A DNA stretch of 64,000 bases from JABMMZ01 sp040403495. Lineage in GTDB: Bacteria; Bacteroidota; Bacteroidia; NS11-12g; UBA955. Position numbers and translations under genes: made by a program. The stretch spans positions 1 through 64,000 of the forward strand of contig JBBAKM010000008.1 of NCBI GenBank assembly GCA_040403495.1. The letters are read 5' to 3'. Positions 52,894 to 61,752 of the stretch are shown one piece after another. The first letter of the stretch is position 1. Each line of letters starts with the position of its first letter. The notes beneath the pieces were generated by a model, which did no database searches, was not told the DNA's origin, and worked only from the letters and a program-made list of their open reading frames with translations.

Positions 52894-55800
52894 ATGGCAA
52901 AAAAACAATTATACTGGAAAGGTGAAGATGAGCTATTAAAAACTAAAGAGTTTTTAGCATCTCAAAAAAATGAATTCAGCGAAGCTTTACCTCTTGATGA
53001 AGTGTTTAGTGAAAATAACATGGGGCTAACAGCCAACAGAAGAGATTTCCTTAAGTTCTTCGGTTTTAGTGTTGCAGCAGTTTCTTTAGCAGCTTGTAAC
53101 CCAACCCCTGTTCGTAATATCGTACCTTATTTAGTAAAACCAGAGGAAGTAACTCCAGGTGTAGCTAATTACTATAACTCTATCTGTGGCGCTTGTTCAA
53201 CAGCTTGCGGAACGACGGTAAAAACCCGTGAAGGTAGACCAATTAAAATGGATGGTAATGTTCTGTCTCCAATCTCTAAAGGGGGATTGTGTGCAACAGG
53301 TCAAGCCTCAATTTTAAGTTTATATGATACAGAACGTTTGGATGGTCCAACACTTAAAGGGTCTCCAATCGAATGGGCTGATTTAGACAAAACTGTGGTT
53401 GAACAATTAACCCAAATGTCTGCTTCAGGTGCCAAAATTGCTTTGGTTTCTGGAACTATTCACAGTCCTTCAGGATTAGCACTTATTGAAGAGTTTAAAG
53501 CTAAATTTACTTCAACTACGCACATTACTTATGATGCAATTAGTTACTCTGGAATATTAACAGCTAACAAAAACTCATTCGGTAAACAAGTCATTCCATC
53601 TTACCATTTTGATAAAGCAAATGTTGTAGTAAGTTTTGGCGCAGATTTTTTAGGTACTTGGATTTCTCCAGTTGAATTTACAAAAGCATGGTCAGCAAAA
53701 AGAAAAGTTGAAGGTGCCGATAAAATTGTAAAAACTATTCAGTTTGAAAGTAATTTGTCAACCACTGGTTCAAATGCTGATTACAGATTCCCAATGAAAT
53801 CTTCAAACGAAGCAGTTTACGTGGTTGCATTGCACAATGAATTGGCTCAAAAAGCAGGAATTCCTCAAATTGCAATGGCACAATCAGGTGAATTAGCGGG
53901 TGGTTCAATCAAACAAGCGGCTGAAGCTTTGTGGGCTGAAAAAGGAACTTCAATGGTTATTTCTGGTTCAAACAATCCTTCAATCCAAACGGTAGTAAAT
54001 GCGATTAACTTATTGTTAAATAACTATGGTTCTACCATTGATTTAGACAATCACTCTAACCAATTTAAAGGAATAGATTCTGATTTGTACCAATTGTCTA
54101 ACGACATGCAAAATGGTGCCTATTCTGCGGTATTGTTTTGGAATGCTAATCCAGTTTATAACACGCCTTTCGCTTCACAATTTGTTGAAGGAATTAAAAA
54201 AGCTAAATTATCAGTTTCATTCTCAGGAACAGCTGATGAAACAGCTTCATTATGTCAATATATAGCACCTTCTAATCATTTCTTGGAATCTTGGAATGAT
54301 GCAGAACCTAAAGCAGGTGTATTGCAACTAAGTCAACCAACAATCTCTCCAGTTTTCAAAACAAGACAAGCTGAAGAATCATTAATGAGTTGGGCTGCAA
54401 TTTCTTTCGATAGCACTACAGATCCATTTGCTAAAAAAGGAATCTACTCTGAAAAATTAAATGCAGCACCTTTCTACTTGTATATCAAAAAAGTATGGGC
54501 TTCTAAAGGTGTAGCAACAGATGACGCTTTCAATAAAGCTCTTCACGATGGAGGTAAATTTGATTCAGTTGCTCAAGTGTCAACTGTTCCTTCATTCGCA
54601 GTTGCATTAAATTCTATCGTTTCAAGTTTAGAAACAAGCATAGGAAAAAAAGACCAAATTGATTTGATTTTGTATCAAAACATTTCTGTAAAAGATGGTC
54701 AATTAAGTAATAATCCTTGGATACAAGAAACACCAGATCCAATCAGTAAAGTGACTTGGGACAATTATGTTTCTCTACCAAAAGCATTAGCAGAAAACAA
54801 AGGAATTAAAAACGGTGACTTAGTAAATGTTACTGTAGGAAAAAATTCATTGAAAGCGATGCCAGTGTTTGTTCAACCAGGACAAAGTAACATGACTATC
54901 GGTCTTGCCGTTGGTTATGGTAGAAAAGGTAAAATTGGTGAAAAAGGTGAATTTGATTCAATCGGAAAAAATGCATATTTATTTGTAAATACATCTGATT
55001 TTTCAAGAAACTATATCGTTAACGGTGTAACTATTGAGAAAATTGATGGTGCTTACGAATTAGCGCAAACTCAAACTCACCATTCTATTGAAGGTCGTGC
55101 AATTGTTAAAGAAACAACATTTGGTGAATACAAAAAAGACCCAACTGCTGGTAACAATCAACCTCAACCGCATTTATATACACTATGGGAAACTAAGGAT
55201 TACAAGAAAGATGGAGCGCCTAATCACCATTGGGCTATGTCTATCGACTTGAATGCTTGTACAGGTTGTTCAGCTTGTGTAGTAAGTTGTAGTATCGAAA
55301 ACAACGTTCCTGTTGTTGGTCGTGCTGAGGTTAGAAGAAGAAGAGAAATGCACTGGATAAGAATCGACAGATACTTTGCATTCGAAGATAAAAAAGGTTT
55401 GGTAGATAAAAACAACTCTCAATTTGAAGGTGCATTTATTACCAAAGAAAAAGGTTTAGCTATTGCTGATGAAAAAGCAGTAGGTTCTCAGTTTGAACAT
55501 TGGGAAAATGTTAAAGTGGTTCACCAACCAATGATGTGTCAACATTGTGGTCAGGCTCCATGCGAAACAGTTTGTCCAGTTTTAGCAACTACACACTCAA
55601 CTGAAGGTTTAAACCAAATGACTTACAACAGATGTATTGGTACTAAATATTGTGCAAACAACTGTCCATACAAAGTAAGACGTTTCAACTGGTTTAGATA
55701 CAACGATAACGATAAGTTTGATTTCCATTTCAATAATGATTTGGGTAAAATGGTTATCAATCCAGATGTTACAGTTAGAACAAGAGGGGTTATGGAAAAA

Positions 55801-56067
55801 TGTAGTATGTGTGTTCAAAACATTCAAGCTGGTAAAGTAAAAGCGAAAAGAGAAAAAAGAGCTTTAACAGATGGTGAAGTTAAAACAGCCTGTCAAAAAG
55901 CTTGTCCTGCAAATGCTATCGTATTTGGTGACGTAAATGATCCAAACAGTGAAGTTCACAAGTTATTCAAAAACGAACGTTCATACAGAGTATTAGAAGA
56001 GTTAAATACACAAACTGCGGTTAAATATTTAACTAAAGTAAGAGATATCCAAAACAATAACGCATAA
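52894..56067 (+). CDS. actB: Alternative complex III subunit ActB (molybdopterin-oxidoreductase-like plus ferredoxin part)
   Basis: The 1057-residue product begins with a Tat-type signal (NRRDFLKFFGFSVAAVSLAAC, about 49-69). The first domain (about 85-740) is the molybdopterin-oxidoreductase-like part, with a Cys pattern CGACSTAC and a fourth Cys 27 residues on in GGLC. The second domain (about 780-1010) binds the iron-sulfur clusters: CTGCSACVVSCSIENNVPVV, CQHCGQAPCETVCP, CIGTKYCANNCPYKVRRF and CSMCVQNI with CQKACP. The clusters form the electron wire from the membrane subunits to the haems of ActA and ActE. Order, length and fused layout all match the family. Confidence 0.95.
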   Translation: MAKKQLYWKGEDELLKTKEFLASQKNEFSEALPLDEVFSENNMGLTANRRDFLKFFGFSVAAVSLAACNPTPVRNIVPYLVKPEEVTPGVANYYNSICGACSTACGTTVKTREGRPIKMDGNVLSPISKGGLCATGQASILSLYDTERLDGPTLKGSPIEWADLDKTVVEQLTQMSASGAKIALVSGTIHSPSGLALIEEFKAKFTSTTHITYDAISYSGILTANKNSFGKQVIPSYHFDKANVVVSFGADFLGTWISPVEFTKAWSAKRKVEGADKIVKTIQFESNLSTTGSNADYRFPMKSSNEAVYVVALHNELAQKAGIPQIAMAQSGELAGGSIKQAAEALWAEKGTSMVISGSNNPSIQTVVNAINLLLNNYGSTIDLDNHSNQFKGIDSDLYQLSNDMQNGAYSAVLFWNANPVYNTPFASQFVEGIKKAKLSVSFSGTADETASLCQYIAPSNHFLESWNDAEPKAGVLQLSQPTISPVFKTRQAEESLMSWAAISFDSTTDPFAKKGIYSEKLNAAPFYLYIKKVWASKGVATDDAFNKALHDGGKFDSVAQVSTVPSFAVALNSIVSSLETSIGKKDQIDLILYQNISVKDGQLSNNPWIQETPDPISKVTWDNYVSLPKALAENKGIKNGDLVNVTVGKNSLKAMPVFVQPGQSNMTIGLAVGYGRKGKIGEKGEFDSIGKNAYLFVNTSDFSRNYIVNGVTIEKIDGAYELAQTQTHHSIEGRAIVKETTFGEYKKDPTAGNNQPQPHLYTLWETKDYKKDGAPNHHWAMSIDLNACTGCSACVVSCSIENNVPVVGRAEVRRRREMHWIRIDRYFAFEDKKGLVDKNNSQFEGAFITKEKGLAIADEKAVGSQFEHWENVKVVHQPMMCQHCGQAPCETVCPVLATTHSTEGLNQMTYNRCIGTKYCANNCPYKVRRFNWFRYNDNDKFDFHFNNDLGKMVINPDVTVRTRGVMEKCSMCVQNIQAGKVKAKREKRALTDGEVKTACQKACPANAIVFGDVNDPNSEVHKLFKNERSYRVLEELNTQTAVKYLTKVRDIQNNNA

Positions 56068-56086
56068 TTCATAATAATAAACAGAA

Positions 56087-57439
56087 ATGATTCACGATTC
56101 AGCTATAAGAACCCAACTAGTAACAGGAGAAAAAACACTTCATGATGTTACTACTGAAATCTGTCGTCCTATAGAAAATAAACCATCTACTTCATGGAAA
56201 GTTGGTTTTGTATTGTCTGTAATTTTCTTAGGTATATTAGGATTAACGCTTGCTATCACTACCTTATTCGGTATCGGTACATGGGGACTAAACAAAACAG
56301 TTCAATGGGGTTGGGATATTACCAACTTCGTATTTTGGGTTGGTATTGGTCACGCAGGTACTTTGATTTCTGCTATCCTATTATTATTCCGTCAAAAATG
56401 GAGAATGTCAATTAACCGTTCAGCAGAAGCAATGACCATTTTTGCGGTTATGTGTGCTGCCATATTCCCACTATTCCACATGGGTCGTTTATGGGTAGGG
56501 ATGTATTGGGTATTACCTCTTCCAAATGCTTTTGGTTCATTGTGGGGTAACTTCCATTCACCATTATTGTGGGACGTATTCGCGATTACAACTTATTTCT
56601 CGGTTTCATTGGTGTTTTGGTATTTAGGTTTAATTCCTGATATTGCAACAGTAAGAGACAGAGCAACTACTGCAGGTAGAAAGTTCTGGTATAATTTCTT
56701 CTCAATGGGTTGGACAGGTTCAGTTAGAACTTGGAATAGATACGAAGTTGTGTCTTTAATATTAGCAGGTATCTCTACTCCGTTAGTATTATCAGTTCAC
56801 ACAATTGTATCAATGGACTTTGCAACTTCAGTTGTTCCTGGATGGCACACTACCATTTTCCCTCCATATTTCGTAGCAGGTGCTATCTTCTCTGGATTTG
56901 GTATGGTATTGACCTTGTTAGTTATCGTTCGTAAAGTAATGAACTACCAAGATTATATTACTATCGGTCACTTAGAGGCAATGTGTAAAGTAGTCATGTT
57001 AACAGGTACTATGGTTGGTTTGGCTTATATCACTGAGTTTTTTGTTGCGGCTTATTCAGGTGTTGTTTATGAGCAATATGCTTTCATTAACAGAGCAACT
57101 GGACCATATTGGTGGGCATATTGGAGTATGATGACTTGTAACCTTATAGCACCACAAGTGTTTTGGTTCAAATGGGCTCGTACTACACCATGGTTTATCT
57201 TTATGTTATCAATCGTTGTAAACGTTGGTATGTGGTTCGAAAGATTCGTAATTATCGTAACTTCTTTACACAGAGAATATCTTCCTTCAGGTTGGGTTAT
57301 GTACTCTCCAACACTAATTGAAATTGGAATATTTGTAGGTACTTTCGGTTTATTTTTCACTTGCTTCTTTTTGTTTTCAAAATTCTTACCAGTGATAAAC
57401 ATGTCTGAAGTAAAAAGTATATTGAAAAACAGAGAATAA
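56087..57439 (+). CDS. actC: Alternative complex III subunit ActC (NrfD-like quinol-binding membrane protein)
   Basis: The 450-residue product is a polytopic NrfD/PsrC-type protein with about ten membrane helices, beginning near residue 40 (VGFVLSVIFLGILGLTLAIT). Conserved-looking segments include FVFWVGIGHAGTLISAIL, FPLFHMGRLWVGMYWVLPLP and FHSPLLWDVFAITTYFSVSL, with His, Trp and Asp residues near the periplasmic side as in the quinol site of this family. It docks beneath the ferredoxin part of ActB. The gene lies 19 bases after actB and 22 before actD. Confidence 0.94.
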   Translation: MIHDSAIRTQLVTGEKTLHDVTTEICRPIENKPSTSWKVGFVLSVIFLGILGLTLAITTLFGIGTWGLNKTVQWGWDITNFVFWVGIGHAGTLISAILLLFRQKWRMSINRSAEAMTIFAVMCAAIFPLFHMGRLWVGMYWVLPLPNAFGSLWGNFHSPLLWDVFAITTYFSVSLVFWYLGLIPDIATVRDRATTAGRKFWYNFFSMGWTGSVRTWNRYEVVSLILAGISTPLVLSVHTIVSMDFATSVVPGWHTTIFPPYFVAGAIFSGFGMVLTLLVIVRKVMNYQDYITIGHLEAMCKVVMLTGTMVGLAYITEFFVAAYSGVVYEQYAFINRATGPYWWAYWSMMTCNLIAPQVFWFKWARTTPWFIFMLSIVVNVGMWFERFVIIVTSLHREYLPSGWVMYSPTLIEIGIFVGTFGLFFTCFFLFSKFLPVINMSEVKSILKNRE

Positions 57440-57461
57440 TCATTTTTAAAAGAACAAATTA

Positions 57462-58052
57462 ATGATAGACAAAAATTTATATCTAGATAGAAACAAAACA
57501 GTTATTTTCGGAATTTTCGAAAATCCAGATAGTTTTTTAGAAACTGTAGGTAAAGTTCACTCTAAAGGAGTAGACATTATCGACTGTTACACACCATTCC
57601 CAATCCATGGTATCGAAAAAGCAATGGGTTTAAAACGCTCATTATTACCAATAGGTGCATTTATCTCTGGTTCATTAGGATTCATAGGAGCTGGTTCTTT
57701 ACAGTATTACACAATGACATATGATTGGCCAATTGTTATTGGAAATAAACCCTCATTCGGTGTAAGTTTTGTTCCAGTATGGTTTGAAGGAACAATCTTA
57801 TTTACGGCATTTGGTTTGGCTTTATTGTTTTTTATAAGAAACAAAATGTTACACGGAAAGATGCCATCTGAACGTGTTGATATGAGACAAACAGATGACA
57901 GAATGGTTGTTGCAATTGCTTCTGATAACCCTGCAATTAACAAATCTGAATTAACAGAGATGTTATTCAATGGTGGTGCAGTAGAAGTGAAAGAACGTAC
58001 AAACCATGGTTACGAAGATTTTACTGATGTCAATTTAACCCGTAATAATTAA
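57462..58052 (+). CDS. actD: Alternative complex III subunit ActD (DUF3341)
   Basis: The 196-residue product has a soluble N-terminal ferredoxin-like half (NKTVIFGIFENPDSFLETVG, IDCYTPFPIHGIEKAMGL) and two membrane helices (about 70-90 and 105-125: GAFISGSLGFIGAGSLQYYT and EGTILFTAFGLALLFFIRN). The C-terminal tail (about 145-196) resembles a short regulatory or docking segment. ActD is a structural subunit without cofactors. Position and length are standard for the operon. Confidence 0.93.
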   Translation: MIDKNLYLDRNKTVIFGIFENPDSFLETVGKVHSKGVDIIDCYTPFPIHGIEKAMGLKRSLLPIGAFISGSLGFIGAGSLQYYTMTYDWPIVIGNKPSFGVSFVPVWFEGTILFTAFGLALLFFIRNKMLHGKMPSERVDMRQTDDRMVVAIASDNPAINKSELTEMLFNGGAVEVKERTNHGYEDFTDVNLTRNN

Positions 58053-58063
58053 TTAGAAAGAAC

Positions 58064-58726
58064 ATGAACAAGTTATTTTATATCGTTTTATCAACTGCTT
58101 TAGTTTCATTATCCTCATGCTTTTTAAAGTCTTCGGGTGATTTTACAGGAATTGAATATGCACCTGATATGTATTATTCCAAAGGCTATGAACCAATGAC
58201 TCAATTTTCTGATAGTAGTAAATACAGATACAACCCTTATTTTATGTCTATGAGAGAACCTGTTGCTGGTACAGTAGCAAAAGGTCAGTTAGATTACCAA
58301 TACCCATTTGACAATACAGCTGAAGGGTATGCAGCATCTGCTTCTTTATCAATGCCAACAGACTTAACTGAAAAAGAATTGTTAAGAGGTGAACTACAAT
58401 ACCAAATTTATTGCTCAGTTTGTCATGGTGAAAAAGGAGGAAATGACGGTAAAGTGTCTGCTAAACAATCAGTACTTAAACCTTCATGGGCCAACTACCA
58501 AGATCCTTATGTGAAAAATTTACCTGTAGGTAACATCTATCATGTATTAACTTATGGTAAAAACAACATGGGAAGTTACGCTTATGCTCTAACTCCAAGA
58601 GAAAGATGGTCTGTTATCTCATATGTAAAACGCCTTAGCGCTATGGATGCCGACGGAAATATTCCTGCAACCGTTTCAGCTTTACCAATCATTTCATCAA
58701 CTGATACTTTAACTCAAAAACAATAA
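58064..58726 (+). CDS. actE: Alternative complex III subunit ActE (monohaem lipoprotein cytochrome c)
   Basis: The 220-residue product has a signal segment with a lipobox (SLSSCFL, Cys near 19), so it is anchored in the membrane by a lipid. The cytochrome c domain (about 105-200) has a single CSVCH haem site in LQYQIYCSVCHGEKGGNDGK, and MGSYAYALTPRERWSVISYV includes the Met that is the likely sixth haem ligand. It carries electrons at the periplasmic face beside ActA. The operon thus encodes a monohaem domain twice: here and at the N-terminus of ActA. Confidence 0.94.
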   Translation: MNKLFYIVLSTALVSLSSCFLKSSGDFTGIEYAPDMYYSKGYEPMTQFSDSSKYRYNPYFMSMREPVAGTVAKGQLDYQYPFDNTAEGYAASASLSMPTDLTEKELLRGELQYQIYCSVCHGEKGGNDGKVSAKQSVLKPSWANYQDPYVKNLPVGNIYHVLTYGKNNMGSYAYALTPRERWSVISYVKRLSAMDADGNIPATVSALPIISSTDTLTQKQ

Positions 58727-58745
58727 CCATTTATAGATTTTTAAC

Positions 58746-60116
58746 ATGAGTCACGGACACGAACTACATATTCATCAAGAAAATTACCAGTTTAAAGGTA
58801 AAGCAAAAACATTGAGTTTAGCTCTACTTATTATTGGATTAGCATTTTCAATTATTGGTATTTTTACCATTCCAAGAGATACTCACCATGATGCACATGA
58901 TACTGCAGCTAAACATGAAGTTTCTAATCACAAAACCATTGAAAAAAATATCCATGGTGTTGATGTTGCTCACAGCGATGAACAATTATACCCTATTACT
59001 GTAGAACATGCTAAACCATGGTATACCAGAATTTATATGAACTTGTTGATTAATGGTTACTTCTTACTTTTAATTGCAGTTTGTGGTATATTCTTCTTTG
59101 CTTTACAATATATCGCAAATGCAGGTTGGGCTTCTTCTTTGCTAAGAATACCTCAAGCAATGAGTTCTATACTTCCTATTGGTGCTATTATTGTTTTAGC
59201 TGTTTTCTTACTAGCTGGACAGGATATTTACCATTGGGTTCACTACGAACATTTACACCTCGAAAAAGGTCAAGAAGGATATGATCCAATTCTTGCCGAC
59301 AAATCTTGGTTCTTGAATACCAAATTAATCTTGATTTTCTTGATTTCTATTCCATTGGTTTGGTTCTTATTTGGTAAATATTTGAGAAACTTGTCAATTA
59401 AAGAAGATGCTGAAGGTGGATTAACTTTCTTCAAAAAATCAATCAGAGTTTCTGCTGCCTTCACCTTGTTTTTCGGTTTCTCTATCTCTATCTTGTCTTG
59501 GATAGTAACCATGAGTGTGGATGCACACTGGTATAGTACCATTTTCTCTATTTATAACTTTGCAACTGGTTGGGTAAGTACTATTGCTATCATTACCTTG
59601 TTTGTATTGTATCTAAAAAGAAACGGTTACTTGGAGATTGTTTCTGATGAACACATTCACGATTTAGGTAAATTAATGTTTGCTTTCTCTATTTTCTGGA
59701 CTTACTTATGGGTATCTCAGTTCCTACTAATTTGGTACGCTAATATTCCTGAAGAATCTGTTTATTATTACAAAAGATGGGAAATGCCATTTAAAATTAA
59801 TTGGTTCTTAAACTTAGGTTTAAACTTCTTAATACCTTTCTTAGTTTTAATGACTAGAAACAACAAACGTAATCCTCAAATTTTAACTTTTGTAGCACTT
59901 TGTATTTTAGTGGGACACTGGAATGATATTTATTTAATGTTAATGCCTGGAGCAATTGATAAACAAGCAACTATTGGTTTCCTTGAAATTGGTATGCCAT
60001 TGTTCTTCGCAGGATTGTTTATGTATTGGGTTTTAACAGCTCTAAGCAAAAAAGGACTTATTCCTGTAAAACATCCTTACATACAAGAAAGTGCTCACCA
60101 CGACGTGGGAGTGTAA
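58746..60116 (+). CDS. actF: Alternative complex III subunit ActF (second NrfD-like membrane protein)
   Basis: The 456-residue product has about ten membrane helices and is the ActC-related partner. A His-rich cytoplasmic or loop segment near the N-terminus (TIPRDTHHDAHDTAAKHEVS) is followed by IYMNLLINGYFLLLIAVCG, then AMSSILPIGAIIVLAVFLLA with DIYHWVHYEHLH. It is thought to contribute to proton movement rather than to quinol oxidation. It is the last gene of the act operon; a terminator stands 18 bases after its stop, with no oxidase subunit genes behind it. Confidence 0.94.
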   Translation: MSHGHELHIHQENYQFKGKAKTLSLALLIIGLAFSIIGIFTIPRDTHHDAHDTAAKHEVSNHKTIEKNIHGVDVAHSDEQLYPITVEHAKPWYTRIYMNLLINGYFLLLIAVCGIFFFALQYIANAGWASSLLRIPQAMSSILPIGAIIVLAVFLLAGQDIYHWVHYEHLHLEKGQEGYDPILADKSWFLNTKLILIFLISIPLVWFLFGKYLRNLSIKEDAEGGLTFFKKSIRVSAAFTLFFGFSISILSWIVTMSVDAHWYSTIFSIYNFATGWVSTIAIITLFVLYLKRNGYLEIVSDEHIHDLGKLMFAFSIFWTYLWVSQFLLIWYANIPEESVYYYKRWEMPFKINWFLNLGLNFLIPFLVLMTRNNKRNPQILTFVALCILVGHWNDIYLMLMPGAIDKQATIGFLEIGMPLFFAGLFMYWVLTALSKKGLIPVKHPYIQESAHHDVGV

Positions 60117-60134
60117 TAAATAATAATCTTACAG

Positions 60135-60163
60135 AAAAAGCAGACTTCGGTCTGCTTTTTTTT
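60135..60163 (+). terminator. Rho-independent terminator of the complex III operon
   Basis: An 11-bp stem (AAAAAGCAGAC / GTCTGCTTTTT) closed by the stable TTCG tetraloop runs into eight T residues. Confidence 0.9.
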
Positions 60164-60316
60164 GTCTAAACTATTTTATTGCTTAATCGAATAGTGTTTT
60201 TTGAATGAAATTTGAGATTATAATGCTTGATTTATTTCTAATTATTTGATAATAAATATTTTATTTGATTCTGTTAATTGCCATTTTTTTATTGCATTTT
60301 TGTTCAATAGTTTAAA

Positions 60317-61291
60317 ATGGTCTCAAGTGTAAAAGTTCAAAAAATCGTTTTAGCATTTTCTGTGTTATTGCTTTTTGTAAAAGTGTTAGCATGGTATTTT
60401 ACACATTCAGTTTCTATACTCACAGATGCATTGGAGAGTATAGTAAATGTCTTAGCAGGTTCTTTTGGTCTATACAGTTTAATACTTTCTTCCAAGCCTA
60501 AGGATAAGGAACACCCTTATGGGCATGGTAAGATAGAATTTATATCCTCTGCCATAGAAGGGGTATTAATTAGTCTTGCAGGTTTAATGATACTTTACAA
60601 GGCTTTTACTCATTTATTCGTAACTCATCAATTGCACGATTTAGACTTAGGTTTGTATCTTATCGCTTCAACAGGTGCGATTAATTATATTTTAGGTTTG
60701 TGGAGTATTAAACAAGGAAAAAAAATCAATTCACCTATTTTAATATCAAGCGGCGCACATCTCAAAAGTGATACCTATTCAACTTTAGGACTAGTGTTAG
60801 GGATTTTATTGATTATAGTCACGGGGCTCAATTGGATTGATAGTGTTACCGCAATCATATTTGCCTTGGTTATCATTTATACGGGGTATAAAATTGTCAG
60901 AAAATCTGTTTCAGGGATTATGGATGAATCAGACCAACTTGTAATCAATGAAATTGTGGACTTGTTAAATGAAAAAAGAAAAGTGGAGTGGATAGATGTT
61001 CATAACATGAGGGTGATTAATTATGCAGGGTTTTACCACATCGATTGTCACCTCACCGTTCCGTTTTATATTAATGTTAACGAAGCACATGCAATATTGG
61101 ATACATTAACAGATGTTGTTAGTGATTTTTTTAATCAAAGGGTAGAGTTTTTTGTTCATATTGATGGCTGCGTGTTCCAACAATGTAAGATTTGTCAAAT
61201 AAAAGATTGTAAAGAAAGGAAATCAGACTTTGAAAAAAGAATAGAATGGAACGAGGTTCAGTTAATTTCGAACAAAAAACACAATGTTTAA
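60317..61291 (+). CDS. CDF-family divalent metal cation exporter
   Basis: The 324-residue product has six membrane helices (from about residue 10 to 190), with the metal-site segments ILTDALESIVNVLAG in helix 2 and SGAHLKSDTYSTLG (His-x3-Asp) in helix 5, plus KEHPYGHGKIEFISSAIEG between. In helix 2 the second Asp of many members is replaced (DALESIVN), which may shift metal choice. The cytoplasmic C-terminal domain (about 200-324) ends with a Cys cluster, GCVFQQCKICQIKDC, that is not part of the core family and may sense or bind metal. CDF proteins export zinc, iron, cobalt or manganese by proton exchange. The stop shares a base with the Nudix gene's ATG. Confidence 0.85.
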   Translation: MVSSVKVQKIVLAFSVLLLFVKVLAWYFTHSVSILTDALESIVNVLAGSFGLYSLILSSKPKDKEHPYGHGKIEFISSAIEGVLISLAGLMILYKAFTHLFVTHQLHDLDLGLYLIASTGAINYILGLWSIKQGKKINSPILISSGAHLKSDTYSTLGLVLGILLIIVTGLNWIDSVTAIIFALVIIYTGYKIVRKSVSGIMDESDQLVINEIVDLLNEKRKVEWIDVHNMRVINYAGFYHIDCHLTVPFYINVNEAHAILDTLTDVVSDFFNQRVEFFVHIDGCVFQQCKICQIKDCKERKSDFEKRIEWNEVQLISNKKHNV

Positions 61292-61752
61292 TGGATACTA
61301 AATCTGAGATACTTCGATTTAATATTAGAGTTTATGGCATTTGCCTTATAGAAGATAAATTACTTCTAGCCAATGAAAGTATTAATGAATTCAGTTTTAC
61401 TAAATTTCCCGGAGGTGGCGTTGAAAAAGGAGAGGGTATCATAGATGCTCTTAAACGTGAATTAATGGAAGAGGGGCAAATAGAAGGCTTTAATTTTGAA
61501 CATTTCTATACGACTGACTTTTTTCAAGTGAGTGCATTTAATTCACAAGAACAAATTATATCTGTTTATTACACTTTTAATGCGAATATTAATTGGGAAA
61601 CCCAAAAGGGATTCGATTATTCAAAAGGAAGAAAACAAGATTGGTTATTGTATTTTAAACCAATCAATGAAATATCAGAGGAAACGTTTATTTTCCCTAT
61701 TGATAAAATAGTAATTAAAAAATTAAAAGAAAATCTATTGACCTTGTCCTAA
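61291..61752 (+). CDS. Nudix hydrolase
   Basis: I choose ATG 61291, formed in a TAATG overlap with the upstream stop (153 residues, MDTKSEILRFNIRVYGICLI). The Nudix box GGVEKGEGIIDALKRELM followed by EEGQ (about 42-62) has every catalytic position: Gly, five residues, Glu, seven residues, then Arg-Glu and Glu-Glu. Such enzymes cleave nucleoside diphosphates linked to another group; the substrate cannot be told here. It is translated together with the CDF exporter. Its 3' end overlaps the convergent isocitrate dehydrogenase gene by 18 bases. Confidence 0.88.
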   Translation: MDTKSEILRFNIRVYGICLIEDKLLLANESINEFSFTKFPGGGVEKGEGIIDALKRELMEEGQIEGFNFEHFYTTDFFQVSAFNSQEQIISVYYTFNANINWETQKGFDYSKGRKQDWLLYFKPINEISEETFIFPIDKIVIKKLKENLLTLS

